Source: Saturnia japonica (taxonomy: Eukaryota > Arthropoda > Insecta > Lepidoptera > Saturniidae). Taken from it: DNA of 64,000 bases. The translations under genes were made by a program, and so were the position numbers. Within the stretch, counting starts at the first letter, position 1; every line of letters starts with the position of its first letter. The DNA lies in the NCBI GenBank assembly GCA_033032175.1, contig CM065318.1:16554001-16618000 (forward strand). The letters run 5' to 3'. Below the pieces are notes generated by a model. The model was not told the origin of the DNA, did not search any database, and worked only from the letters and a program-made list of their open reading frames with translations. This document shows, one piece after another, positions 44,310-55,789 of this stretch.

Positions 44310-47300
44310 GTGATTATTTTTTAATAGCAAATATTGCAATACATTCTACTTAGAACATAATGACATTTTAGAAACACCAGATCTATATATAACTTTGCGG
44401 CGTAGAAAGCTCAAGATGAAACGCGGATTTGAGAACACAAAGTAATGTCAATGAACTGGAAATTTTAGTTCACGGTCTTTTTTCTTTGGCGAGGTATTTG
44501 GGTTCTTCTAATTTAGATACAAAAACCTTATTAAACAATAAAAAGAATGTGTAGTTTTCAATAAAAACAGCCTTATGAGCAATTTCTTAAGTGTCTGGTT
44601 TTATGAATGATGAAGAATAATCTATTGAAATTTAATTTAAAAATTGTAGCTTATGAACTTCTATGGAAGCTGGTGACAATGAACTTCATAACTTGAGAGG
44701 CCTCTGGCAGTACTTGTACTTCTACTTTCAAATTACACTCGCATTGTTAATTTTTTACTTTGCCATTGTAATTGTTTAAGATGATTATTAATCCTTTACC
44801 TGGGTACTAAATCGTGCAATGATACTTAGTCATTGTGGATTCTAGCATCATACTCAAAAGGAAAGTAACATTACAGCTGCCCACAGCCGAAACTGTGAAC
44901 TACAACTTAAAAAAAAAATCACAAATCAGTTTAAAAAAAAATTATTATGCATAAATAATAATATCTGTCAAGAACTCAGTATTAAGTTATTAGAATAAAA
45001 ATCATTTAAGGTAACAAAAATCATATTTTATGGTAAGCTACTTTTTTTTCCAAAACATATGTGAGAATAATTTGTGACTGAAATTGTCCCTGAACACTTT
45101 TAATTAATTAATAATGAAAAACAGTTAAACTTAATGAACAAATCAGAATGCCTGTGGCCCAACTTTATGTTCCAGTTTATAAAAAAATTACATCATTATT
45201 AAACTGTATTAGATCTAGGTCACTAGAAATAAGAAAATAAACCAAATTTTATGATAAGAAAATAAAGGAGTTTAGGGATGAAAAATTAAAATACTTTTGT
45301 ATGTTCATGATATATAAAAGACATTGGTGTCTTATTTACTTTTATATTTCATAACTTCATGTTTCCATAATCAAGTATTTTTAAATTAAATGGACATAAA
45401 TGGAATATTGTTTTTTAAATTAATTTATTATAAAAAGGAACATCAGCTTTAAATAAAAAGGTTGTCCTGTGGAATATACTATGTTATCTCATTTGATTAA
45501 TCTGAAATGTGGTTACAGTGTGCAAACATACTTTCTGTTTTGTAAGTGCATGATATGGGCATTCCCATATCTCTTCCATTAAAGAGATAAGATTATTTTA
45601 AAGAAGAAAAAAAAACCGTATTCCTGTGTATGTAATGTTCAAAGTATCACTACAAGCTCTGTGAAGCTGTAAAAGCCGTCCGAGGCTCCAGAGCCCTTAT
45701 GGCTAAGAGTATAGTCAGTTCAAATAAAAATTAAATTAATATTTAGTTCTTTAATACATGGATATAATATAACTTGAAAAGAGTTAATCAACAATGCCAG
45801 TCATAATTGTTCTTCATACAAAATAGTGATATAGTGAAATAATCACTACCATTCATTAAAATTTTAACCTACTTGAAAAAAAGGAGGTGGTTCTCAATTT
45901 TTTTTTATTTTTTATTATGTTTAGCCATAAGTTCTTATTTATTAAGAAATTTAGATGATTCTTTTTTCGTGTGAAAGGGAAATACCTCAAGGTTGTTGCC
46001 ATTTTAATTTCATTGGCATTGGACCTTCAACTTTGAAAATAGACCAGGGAACTCCTCAGAAACATTGCAGTTGATTTTCCTTTTTTGTTAAAAATTGTTT
46101 AATAAAGGAATAATGTAGTAATTATTATTTCTAGTGTACAAAATTTCATAAAAATCAAATCAACTGATATGTTTTTTGTATAACAATGTACAATATTATA
46201 GTACTATTGACAATTTTTATAGCCTATCATTAGAGAAATGATATAGGCTTCCAATATCCAAAAAAAAATTTAAATCAGTTAAGCTGGTTTTGAGTTAAAT
46301 CTGGACATAAAAACAGACTAACAAAACATTTTTTAAAGTCATATCATATTAATGCCCTTTACAATAGTGTTAGCGACGCATAGGCCTAAGCGTAATGATA
46401 CGATAATAACGATTGTAAATATAAGTTGTAAGGATGAATAATTTGCACAAACGATCAATAATTAAATGTTTCTAATGTTTTGAATATGTTACTATAGCGT
46501 GTAGGTATGTAAGAACAGTATATAAGTCATGAAAATGTGTGTAATCTAATAAAAATAATCACTTAAAGTACTAAAATCATATATTGTCAATAATTCATAT
46601 TTTGTAAAAGTTATACGTAATGTTTTGTGTTATATAAGTAAAATAGCCTTCTGTATGTGTTTTATAATGTTTGTAAGCTCAAATAGTGCGTATATAACGA
46701 GTCACAAGACGTTTTAAGGTTGCAATGTTTAATGCTTTATATCTCCCGTGTTTATTAACCTATAATGTTAAAGTTAGTGTTTTTGAATAGGTATTTGTGT
46801 CTACATTGATGTGAAATAGTTTTTATTGTAATTGAATAACTGTAATTAGAGATATTAACAATTTATTGTATTCTGTATACAAGTAATAATAATAATAGAC
46901 AGAGACAGCAATATTGCAACCACTGCGCATTACCGCGGTTAACGGACCACACCCAAGTTTGGTAATGAGCAGTACGGATAGAGACGCCATCGTCCGTCTC
47001 GCTCTCCGGCAAACCATATAAAAGGCGTTCTACTGGGGCCAACGAGCGCACACGGGTACCACAAGCTGAAGAATCAAGACTCAAGACTCAAGAAACTGGA
47101 AGAAACCGTACCCAGAAGACATAGTATTAACAAAGTGTATTGTCTTGAAGAATACAGCAAATTTTATTGTGGTGCCTGTGTGTCATTTCTTCGCATCTTC
47201 ACTAAGTTCAACGCGCCAGCGACCCAGTCCATTCCGCTCCGTGCTACGTCATCGCCGCGCCTACCAGCAGGCACCTCACTGCGTGTGTGTACCTTAATGT

Positions 47301-50300
47301 TTCGCCCTCTTCACGCCTAGTAGTTTCGGGTGTGAACAGGGTTGGTCGCACGTAGTGAGAGGGGCTCGCACGCACTGGTTTCCAGACAGCTGGTTACCGT
47401 AGCGTGTTATCCGCCGTCGGTTACAGAGTACGAGGGAATCGTTTCCGTCGCGTTCGCGCCCTCGGTGCGCGGTCCCGCTCTGTATAGATCGACGTAGCAC
47501 ATTGTATAGTGGGCGCACGCACGCGCTCATTTTAAATAGACATCTACGAAGAAATAAAAAAAAAATATATTTTACAAATAGAACTACAGATTTATTAATA
47601 TAATATTTAATTTAATTAAACACTGAATTTTTCTTGTTTTTCATGAATTTTTTTATGATAATTAATGAAACTGATTATCTACTTAGCCTCACAGTTTACT
47701 TTGTCTATTATAATAATTTATAGTCATAATAAATTGCTTTAATGGTACACTTAAATGCTATTGAGCTCATTATGTTGATTAAGAGCTGATTTTTCAATCT
47801 TTAGATAACTTTATCTGGGGTATTATTTAGACTTTTTGACAGATAATATATAGAAAACCTGTCCAAATTTAATAATTACTCCTTGAATAAAGTTATTTGT
47901 AAAATCGCCCCTAATTACTGTTATTCCTTTTCAGACGCCTTGTTGCAACAAAGTTTACATCTGTCGGTATTGCCATGATGAAAACGAAGAGCACTACTTC
48001 AACAGAAAATCTGTCACGGAACTCATATGCACAGAGTGTGACACCAGGCAGAAGGTGCAAGCAGAGTGCGAGAACTGTGGTGTGCGATTTGGAAAGGTAT
48101 GTTTTTCACCATATTATTGCAAAGAGATCTGCAATCCATGGTCAGTCATCACTGTCATGCAGGCCTGTTCAAATGTCTCTTCACTTTTTGCTTGAACGAC
48201 TCCTTGTTGTAGGAAGGAGAGAACACACCGACATGAGACATTTACACAGCTGCACACTTTGTGCTTTCTTGCACTTTCTACCTATGATGGTAGATGGTGT
48301 TGATCATGATTAAACATACAGGGCTCATGCATTTTCATCATTGAGGGCAATTTATTAAACTCATCTCATCAAATTTATTTGACCGTGGTGTCTACTGAGA
48401 AACATTCCTATGACTAGCTGACTTTAGCTTTAGCAATTAACAAGAGATGGAATTTTGTATAACATTGATTTGAATAATCATAACAAAAGCATAGTATTTA
48501 CAAAAAATTGTAAAGTCTATTGGAGATATTGCTGTAGTGTTTATTACAAAATGATGTAAAATGCCTACAAATTTTTTTTTTCTTTTAAATGCATGGGAAT
48601 CATTTCATAAACATCCAGATTTATTGTGGAATCGGCCTGATTCACAATCAGAGTTGCCAGATGAACTTTGCATAAAGTTTGATTAATAATCAAATACCTG
48701 GCAACCTTTCTCATAATGTCCAGAAAGGTCTTAAGTTTTAGAATAATTACTAATCTTTTATTGAATTTTAATACCCTTATCTATATAAATGAAAATGAAA
48801 TGCTCTGTATGTTTGTTATCGCATCACTTGAGAACAGCTGGACCTATTTGTATTATTTTTTATTAAAAAAATACCTCGAAAAATTGGAAACTTATGGAAA
48901 AACTGAAATAGCTTTTTCTATTGAATTTTTTTATGCATTCATGATTATACGTAATTCTTATTTTGTTTTGTTCATTATGGTCCTGGAAAATTATACAGCA
49001 TAAAACAATTCGAAATTACGTATAGCTGTGGTCGGTTATTTATTGACTATTGGAAAGGGCAGGACAACGTTAACGCTACGCAACTCTAGTTAAAGATAAA
49101 TTTTAATATAATATAATATTTGTTGACGTAATTATGATATTTCAGTACACATGTTTGATCTGCAACCTGTTTGATGATGAGGACAAGAGACAGTACCATT
49201 GTGACGGGTGCGGCATATGCCGCGTGGGGGGACGTGACAGGTTCTTCCACTGCGAGAGGTGCAACATGTGTCTGCCTGTACAACTACAGCGTGTGGGACA
49301 CAGGGTTAGTGACGTCACTCTACACAGGTGTAGTTTAAACGCTCACACACTTATGTTACTTCACTTACCTGATATTAGTGATGGCTACATTCCTTTCGAA
49401 ACCACGATAATTTCCTATGAAATGTATGGGATTTTTTTTTGCGACTTCTAACATTTTTGCCATAGTGTTTGTTGATCCTTATAAGAAACGAAACAGGATC
49501 GATAGTTGCCATGAAAAACAGTTCTTGTTTAGATTGCTTATTTTCTTGCTAACAACTGCTGTTCATCAATGAAAATGCCACTCAAAATATCTCATAAAGT
49601 AAAGGACAGTGTCCTCAGAAAGTTTTTCTGTAGCTACAATGGTTAAGCCATTACTGCTACTTCTTAAAAATCCATCCTTTATAACTTCACGCTAAGACCC
49701 TAAAAAGAGGAGCAGTAAATGTTTTGAATTTCAGTGTGTAGAGAATGTATCCCGATCCAATTGCCCTGTGTGCTTGGAGGATATTCACACGTCGCGGATC
49801 CCGTGTCATATCCCGGACTGCGGTCACCTGTTACACAGACCATGCTTCGAGCAGCTGCTCCACTCGGGCCATTACGCTTGTCCGACGTGCCAGACCAGTA
49901 TGATTGATATGTCCAATGTAAGTATAAACAGCAAAGAATGTTGTAGCCAGGGTTTTGCTCCAGGGTGCATGTAGGTAACGGAACACTAACATTATGTGTA
50001 CACTTACCTACCGTAAATAATTGAGATCAAGCTTATGAGGGAGATGGAAATAATCGGCTACTTCCGGCTTTGTAGAGCGTCGTCTCTGTCACTCAGTACA
50101 ATATGTGATGTTTGAACTGCTAATGCCCCCTGTGTGACATGGCAAGCTTACGATGGTCGCGTTCCTGTCGGACGCTATTGTCGTGTCCTACCATCCAGCT
50201 AATCTTAAAATCCCTTTATTCTTTTTTTCTTTAATGGCACTGTGTGTAGTAACACAGTGTCGGTAATGAAATCTTTATTTATACCATAAATAAAATTTAG

Positions 50301-53300
50301 GTATGTTTGTAATGTCAAAATAACAGCTTGTTACTAAATGATTTTTAAACTATATACGGGACATAATAACAAATTTTTTATTTGTTCTGGCAAATCTCCG
50401 AAACGGTTGAACTGATTTTAACGGGAATATCACTGACAGATATCTGATGTTATAAGTAGTAACTCTGACTACTTTTATTTTAGAAAAAGAATTAGCGTTC
50501 TACGGAAATATAAATGAATTTAGTAAAATGATGATTTTTAGTCCTTTAAATGGCTATGCTGTGTAAACCATGAGAGATATATCAAATTAATGTAGTACAT
50601 AAAAACCTAAAAAAAACCTACTAACTAATTTATTAAAAAGGAAACAAAAACACTAATTTTTTTTTATTAGTGCTTTTTATTTGATTTCCAGACATTGTAC
50701 TTAAATATTATATATCCTATGTCACACCCACAATTATGATGAATCCAACGACACGTCCTATCCTAAAATCCATGAAGCTGCTTAGGCTACAGAGCGTGCC
50801 AAAGAAATAGACATACATACACTCGAAAAACAAAACCCTACTTTTTCACAGTCAGATAAAAAGTCAACAACAGATTATATCTATCTTCTAAGGATCATCC
50901 ACAATAAGCATTTTTGTCTTTAAAATAACCAGGAGCGGGGGTAGTACAATTCGAACATGTGCCTGATCGACGGTATTCTGTAGTCCACACAAGCGCAGCC
51001 GCGGGCACAGCTAGTATATTAATAAAATTCTGTTTACTATAGGAAATACTGTTCATTTTATTTTATAATTTTGTTCATTATCATTACAGTTGTGGAATTA
51101 TTTGGATTCTGAAGTGGCAGCGACACCTATGCCGCCCGAGTATGCTGATTACAAAGCGACAATACTGTGTAAAGATTGTCATAAGGTAATTAATAATAGA
51201 AGAGGTTTTTATTTTTACTAGCTATCGCACTAAGGTCGAAATTCGATCAGCGACTTTTTGATCATAGACTATTTTCTGATTGACGTTTACAGTAGTCATA
51301 AACAATGAGTATTATCTACATCACTTGCTGTCACTTTTCGTTGAGTGACAATGTCAATATTTTGGGGGTCTAAGTTCAATGGCACTGGTCGTTTTAGGAT
51401 TTGCAGTATTAATTTATTTAATTTCATATACATATTAGTAACAGATATTATACATAAATTTTAGCTTTCTGCAGTCCTTCTTTAAATAAACTTTAACCAT
51501 GCCAAATCTCACAGTCTTCCGTGCACAAAATACGCTTAAAAAGGTAAGTACCGAAAGCTTCTGCTTCACGTATTTAATATATAGATTACCATATGTTTTG
51601 ATAAATTTTCCATCCTCATAGAATTCCCATTGTCCATTCAATATTCATATTTTTTTCGTGATATAAATAAAAGTCCATTAAGGAAAACATCCTGCGGCAA
51701 CCTAAAGCACAAATAATATTTATTCTTTTAGCAGCATCATATTTGTGAAGTAAATTCTGCAGCGCGATTATTAGTAACTTACGAGTATTGTAATAGAAAA
51801 GTGAATCCCCAAAGTTAAAAGTCATTATAACAACTCGCATCGGAATGTCACATTATGAAGTTTTCCAGTGTTTACTCGGTGACTGCAGAATACTTTACTA
51901 TCCGTTACAAATAAGAAGGTAAATGAACTGGAAAACCGCCCGCGCGATCCTGATTCGCAAATCACATGCAACTTAAGTAAAAAATGTACGATCTGAAAAA
52001 CAATAACATGTGCTAATTATTTTCTATGTTAATTGGTTCAGCTTTTTTACCCGACTACGAAAAAGGATGGTTATGTTTTTTGATCGTATGTATGTATGTC
52101 TATTTCTTTGGCACGCTCTGTTATTTAAACGGCTTGATGGATTTTACGAGGTGTCGTTAGATTCCTCTTAATTGTGGGAGTGACAGGCTATAAATTATTA
52201 TATTAAGTGAGCAATTCTTGTATATATATATGTAATTGGTTTCTCGAAAACGGCTCCAAGGATTTGTGTGAAACTTTGTATTTAGATAATGTTTTACATT
52301 CCAAGTATACCTAGATAGGAGTTTTTTTTTTAAAGACTTCGAGCTTAGCTCGGTCGCCCGGATGTTACTATTTAATTACGACGTCTGGGAATCAAATAGA
52401 AATCAAAAATATTAATAAAAATATTGTCAAGTGTTTTTACTTCAGTCGGTTTATTGTTTCCTTTTTAGAAATAATTTAGCTTTTTCAATATTCGATTACA
52501 ATTTCAGCTTTCAACGGTAAAATTCCACGTGGTCGGACTCAAGTGTCAACACTGCGGTGCTTACAATACATGTCAAACAAACGGATTTTCATAAGTAAGT
52601 TCATTATTAGCAGGTATACTTCTATATTGTACTGTTATTTATTTTCTTTTGCTGAAGAGTTTGGTTGGAAAGTAAAAATTATTTTAGTGTTTAATAGCCC
52701 ATTTATCGAGGAAGGCTATATATGTATAGGCTATAATATATGTTGCATAACGGGGAAATTTTATTCCTTTTGAAAGTTTCCATTGCGTGCGCTGCGTAAA
52801 TGTTTAAAGTTACACAACAAAGTGTGTGACGGAATTTTTTATCTAAAAAAGTTCTAAAAAAGTCCACAATAGCATGTCTATCTTTTAAGGTTGACGCAAT
52901 TAAAACTTTTTTATGGTAATAAAATTTGTTCTAAAATAATGTATAATTCGCGAAGGTGTTTTTTAAACACGGTATTAATACTTATATAAATAAATACGTT
53001 ATTCATCACAAGTATTTCATTTTGGACAAAATTGCCCTTTACATCATTTGATTTCAATGGATATCTGAGGATATTTCAGTTTTAAAATAACTCCGCAGCA
53101 AAAAAAAAATCAAGTAACACGCATTCATTTTAGCGGAATGATGTGGCAGGCGGGCGGCACCTATACATATATTGTATTGTAGGTGCCTACGACAATTTTT
53201 ATGTGTCTCTGTATACGTCCCACTCTCTCTAACCCTCTCTCTCTATTATGTGACGTAGACGATATTGCGCGGTTCAGCTAAATTATATACAGGGATGGTA

Positions 53301-54034
53301 CTACTACCACTAAAAGTTGGTAATGGCAAAAAGCTGGTAGCCTCAAGCAAATAGCAAATACCAGGGGTTGAGTACCGTTGTCGTTTTGCACATTGGTATC
53401 AAAAAGTTTTGCAAACACTTGTGAGCTTATTCTGTCTTCCACCCCGTAAGAAAGCCTGTTTTTTGTTTAACTCCTCTGTGAACAAAACGGCAGAAGTCTT
53501 TATCTATATTGAAAGTTGGTATTATTGCGTACCAGCATAACGTCTACCTGATACTTGGTGCAAGATACCTAATACATCCATCTGTCCCGCTTAGAAGATG
53601 TATCTAATTATGTGGATGGTTTTCGTACCTAAAACATTCACCCAAAGTACAGCAACCATCTTACTAACATTAGTCACGCTGTACGTTCTTACTTTTGCTG
53701 TGGTAATAAATAAAAAGTACTTTTTTACAAAATGCTTTATTTTCTTTTCCTATGTATAAAATTAAGTTTGGAAGGGGACTCTTAAAATGTTACTATTGGT
53801 TCGTTACTTCAAAAGTATAGGAAACCCTGCTGTACAATATCAAAACATATGTGATTTTGTGTCAGGGAAAGCAATAGCAGCAGCAGCAGTGCTGAAGACG
53901 GCAGCTCCTCGACGGCGACCTCGACATCCACAAGCCGCAGCGGCTCCACCTCGACTTCATTCCAGGAGACGCGCGAGGAGCACCACGACGAATTACCGCG
54001 CGCCAATCCGCTTGACGAGCCGCCGCAAGCCTGA
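44199..54034 (+). CDS. RCHY1: RING finger and CHY zinc-finger E3 ubiquitin ligase (Pirh2)
   Basis: E3 ligase that in vertebrates ubiquitinates p53 and other substrates. Exons: 44199-44309, 47935-48096, 49146-49304, 49735-49917, 51090-51185, 52508-52594; a further Ser-rich exon lies at 53866-54034. Translated to the TAA at 52592-52594 it is 265 residues, close to the 261 of human RCHY1. Domains: CHY-type zinc finger (GCAHYKRR..., [38 protein letters not shown]), CTCHY zinc-binding segment ([30 protein letters not shown]), RING finger ([37 protein letters not shown]), the linker [10 protein letters not shown] and the C-terminal zinc ribbon (CKDCHK..., [11 protein letters not shown]). All zinc ligands expected for the RING (C3H2C3) are present. 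Start: first ATG after an upstream TAA; the codon nearest the 5' end of the frame is TTG, not a start. Intron 1 (3.6 kb) holds a TATA-containing block. Confidence 0.94.
45645..45735 (+). repeat. Interspersed repeat R2, 3' part
   Basis: 'caagctctgtgaagctgtaaaagccgtccgaggctccagagcccttatggctaagagtatagtcagttc', then an A-rich tail. RCHY1 intron 1. Confidence 0.7.
45865..46350 (-). repeat. Interspersed repeat R3, long minus copy
   Basis: Contains 'aaatacctcaaggttgttgccattttaatttcattggcattggaccttcaactttgaaaatagaccagggaactcctcagaaacattgcagttgattttcc'. Extends to 'tgagttaaatctggacataaaaacagac'. Longest R3 copy here; RCHY1 intron 1. Confidence 0.65.
46820..47540 (+). promoter_or_regulatory. TATA-containing GC-rich block in RCHY1 intron 1 (possible LTR)
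   Basis: TATAAAAG at 47017-47024 is followed about 25-30 bases later by 'ctggggccaacgagcgcac', then a tandem 'caagactcaagactcaag' at about 47078-47095. GC content over 46920-47530 is well above that of the intron. The order resembles U3-TATA-R-U5 of an insect LTR. No flanking duplication or second LTR was identified, so it could also be an alternative promoter. ORFs on both strands here are not protein-like. Confidence 0.35.
47935..48096 (+). CDS. RCHY1: RCHY1 exon 2
   Basis: Acceptor ccttttcAG, donor AAG|GTATGT. 54 codons: [46 protein letters not shown]. Completes the CHY finger. Confidence 0.95.
49146..49304 (+). CDS. RCHY1: RCHY1 exon 3
   Basis: Acceptor atatttcAG, donor AGG|GTTAGT. 53 codons: [48 protein letters not shown]. 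This is the CTCHY zinc module; the Cys/His ligands match the family. Confidence 0.95.
49735..49917 (+). CDS. RCHY1: RCHY1 exon 4 (RING finger)
   Basis: Acceptor gaatttcAG, donor AAT|GTAAGT. 61 codons: [57 protein letters not shown]. The C-x2-C...C-x-H-x2-H-x2-C...C-x2-C arrangement for two zinc ions is complete. Confidence 0.97.
50290..51015 (+). repeat. Interspersed repeat R1 carrying a nested R4 insertion
   Basis: R1 begins at 'gtatgtttgtaatgtcaaaataacag' and resumes after about 50865 with 'atctatcttctaaggatcatccacaataagc', ending 'cacagctagtat' at 51015. An R4 copy in reverse orientation fills about 50640-50865. RCHY1 intron 4. Confidence 0.7.
51090..51185 (+). CDS. RCHY1: RCHY1 exon 5
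   Basis: Acceptor atcattacAG, donor AAG|GTAATT. 32 codons: [38 protein letters not shown] and C.DC are typical of the family, the latter being the first half of the zinc ribbon. Confidence 0.95.
51216..51588 (+). repeat. Interspersed repeat R7, copy 2
   Basis: Closely matches 15855-16228 along its whole length, from 'gcactaaggtcgaaattcgatcagcgactttttgatcatagac' to 'cttctgcttcacgtatttaatatatagat'. Begins about 30 bases after the exon 5 donor of RCHY1. Confidence 0.75.
52045..52480 (+). repeat. Interspersed repeat R4, copy
   Basis: 'tttttacccgactacgaaaaaggatgg...atgtctatttctttggcacgctctgttatttaaacggcttgatggattttacgaggtgtcgttagattcctcttaattgtgggagtgacaggctat'. The segment 52320-52480 ('cgacgtctgggaatcaaatag') continues a related 3' part. 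RCHY1 intron 5. Confidence 0.65.
52508..52594 (+). CDS. RCHY1: RCHY1 exon 6, ending in TAA at a splice donor
   Basis: Acceptor acaatttcAG. Encodes [28 protein letters not shown], then TAA at 52592-52594, immediately followed by a consensus donor (TAA|GTAAGT). The zinc ribbon Cys pair and the AYNT motif are the normal C-terminus. A strong donor exactly on the stop is unusual and leads to the frame conflict with the next exon. Confidence 0.85.
   Translation, partial: LSTVKFHVVGLKCQHCGAYNTCQTNGFS
52918..52923 (+). terminator. RCHY1: AATAAA after the RCHY1 exon 6 stop
   Basis: Candidate poly(A) signal 324 bases after TAA. It would be used if the exon 6 donor is ignored. Confidence 0.3.
53866..54034 (+). 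CDS. RCHY1: Serine-rich terminal exon (RCHY1, frame uncertain)
   Basis: Acceptor gtgtcAG, then G and 55 codons to TGA at 54032-54034: [53 protein letters not shown]. The Ser-rich then acidic and Pro-rich composition with a clean stop looks like a real C-terminal tail. To enter this frame, exon 6 would have to end in phase 2, but the TAA|GTAAGT donor gives phase 0 (a stop). A one-base indel within exon 6 upstream of the TAA would remove the stop and join the two. The longer ORF over 53787-54164 is a different frame of the same DNA and is not coding. Confidence 0.5.
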
Positions 54035-54107
54035 CCGGTACCCTGAACCTAGCGCTTATACTTTTCCTAATACTAGATTTAATTCATCCCTAGTAATTGT
54101 CAAATTT

Positions 54108-54320
54108 TTACTCGACTGCGAAAGTGTATGTATCGCTAATTCTTGGTCACGCTCTGTAGCCTAAACGGCATGATGGATTTCAGCATACAGGTGTCGTTAG
54201 GTTCGTCTTAATTGTGGAAGTGACATAGGCTATATTAACCACGAAATCTGGGATACAAATAAAAAGCAAAAATTGTTTTTTTTTTTTTAGTCAAGTGTTT
54301 TAGTTGTAGTCGGGTTTTTT
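54108..54320 (+). repeat. Interspersed repeat R4, copy
   Basis: 'ttactcgactgcgaaagtgtatg...cacgctctgtagcctaaacggcatgatggatttcagcatacaggtgtcgttaggttcgtcttaattgtggaagtgacataggctat'. Begins 74 bases after the TGA of the Ser-rich exon and supplies an AATAAA at 54258-54263. Confidence 0.7.
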
Positions 54321-54893
54321 AGTTTACTTTTTAATAATTTAGCGTGTTAAATACAGCTAAAACAAGAACATTAATAAAAAAAGTACATTCGTATTGAGTG
54401 CCAACTCCTTTTTCTGAAGTCGGTTAAAAAAATGGGCACGTGCAACTAAAGTACACATAACATAAGCGAGACTTTTATCAATAACGCTTTGTCTTTTTAT
54501 AATACTCTATCATCTTCTTGTTATAAACCGAGTTCAATAGTACAATATAGTTTTTGAAAGACTAATATCGTAGAGGGTCAGGCATTTTTTTTGTTTTCGA
54601 TAAGTATATCGGAGACCAGAGTATCGTGTTTGTTCCTAATAAACGTCTGGTATCACCCATAGTTGTAAATGAAATTATACAACTTTCAGTAGAAAGTTTA
54701 CCTAGTATTGGTTTTGTTTAGTCCAATGATCATGTAAAGATAGTTGATTTTACATACCTATATATCTATATACCTATCTAAAATTTATGTGAATAGGAAA
54801 CTTTTTTTTCTTATAGTTTCTAAGTTAAGTGTTTTCACACAAAAATGTGATTCTAGTAAACCGCGTCCTGTGCCTGTACATGATATACTAAAA

Positions 54894-55143
54894 GGCCGTT
54901 CATAAAATACGTTATGGAAAATTTTACCTTTTTAGACCACCTAATCGTCACAAATGATCTAATTCCCACGTACATGATTTATGGCTTGATTGTGCCGGAG
55001 CACAACGCTAGCGCCGACGTCGAAATAAATATATAAATATAAAAAGTGATGGAAGCCATTATGACGGAACGTCACGTTTCCTTAGACCCCTCGACCCCTG
55101 TAAATGTCTTCCAATAAGTGCGAACGTATTTTATGAATGGTCA
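54894..55143. mobile_element. 250-bp TIR element, 'GGCCGTTCATAAAATACGTT' type
   Basis: GGCCGTTCATAAAATACGTT at the left (54894) and AACGTATTTTATGAATGGTC at the right (ends about 55142), an inverted pair with a single mismatch. Interior non-coding. No clear target duplication seen. Confidence 0.75.
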
Positions 55144-55469
55144 CTTACAGGTCTTTGTATTATTTTCCATAATATTATTATTATAATATAATATTTCATA
55201 TTCGTGACTGTGTTTGTGATTTAAATTTTTTGGATCTCTTTCCATAAACATTTGCATAATTGTAGGCTAGTTTAATTGATCTATCATTTATTTTTATAAT
55301 AGTTTTCGTTGTCAGTGTATTAATAAAATTAATATTAGAATCGAGATGTATAAACAAAAACCCCTCTGTCCATATGCAGGAAGGTATAATAAGAAATATT
55401 TAAAACGATTATCAATGCCTGGTCCCATAATAGAAAAATACTGTTGACAGAAATAACTGAATGTAATAT

Positions 55470-55785
55470 GGGAGTTTTTGGCGGGATTTTGAGGTGACAT
55501 ATTTTATTTTTAATTATTTTTAACTCAGGTTGTCGACCCTATAATATGTAATATTGGTGGTGTTTTGCGTGATATAGTTTGATTTTTGTGCATAAGTGAA
55601 GTGGAAATATAAGCTGAAAGCATTCATGCTAAGGATCCACAAAAACTTCCTAGAAAGTTCTAACAAGGGAGTTGTTAGGATAATGAATCGTCATAACACA
55701 TGACACTATAATTCACTCGATAATGGCAGTAATGGTCTTCATTAAAGAGGACCGGTTGCCAAGTCAGGAAGAAGAAGAAGAAGAA
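55470..55785 (+). repeat. Interspersed repeat R5, copy 3
   Basis: 'ttttggcgggattttgaggtgacat...cataagtgaagtggaaat...cactcgataatggcagtaatggtcttcattaaagaggac', ending in 'gaagaagaagaagaa', a tail suggesting a retroposon. Confidence 0.7.
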
Positions 55786-55789
55786 TGTA

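Noticed and set aside
47294..47530. 78-codon minus ORF
   Set aside because: Lies in the GC-rich putative LTR/promoter block. Basic, low-information composition with no domain.
48716..49003. 95-codon plus ORF in RCHY1 intron 2
   Set aside because: The sequence 'ctatataaatgaaaatgaaatgctctgtatg...gcatcacttgagaacagctgga' is a common lepidopteran retroelement tail. No conserved protein.
53787..54164. 125-codon plus ORF rich in Ala, Arg and Pro
   Set aside because: Different frame of the Ser-rich exon. It crosses the splice acceptor and has no conserved features.
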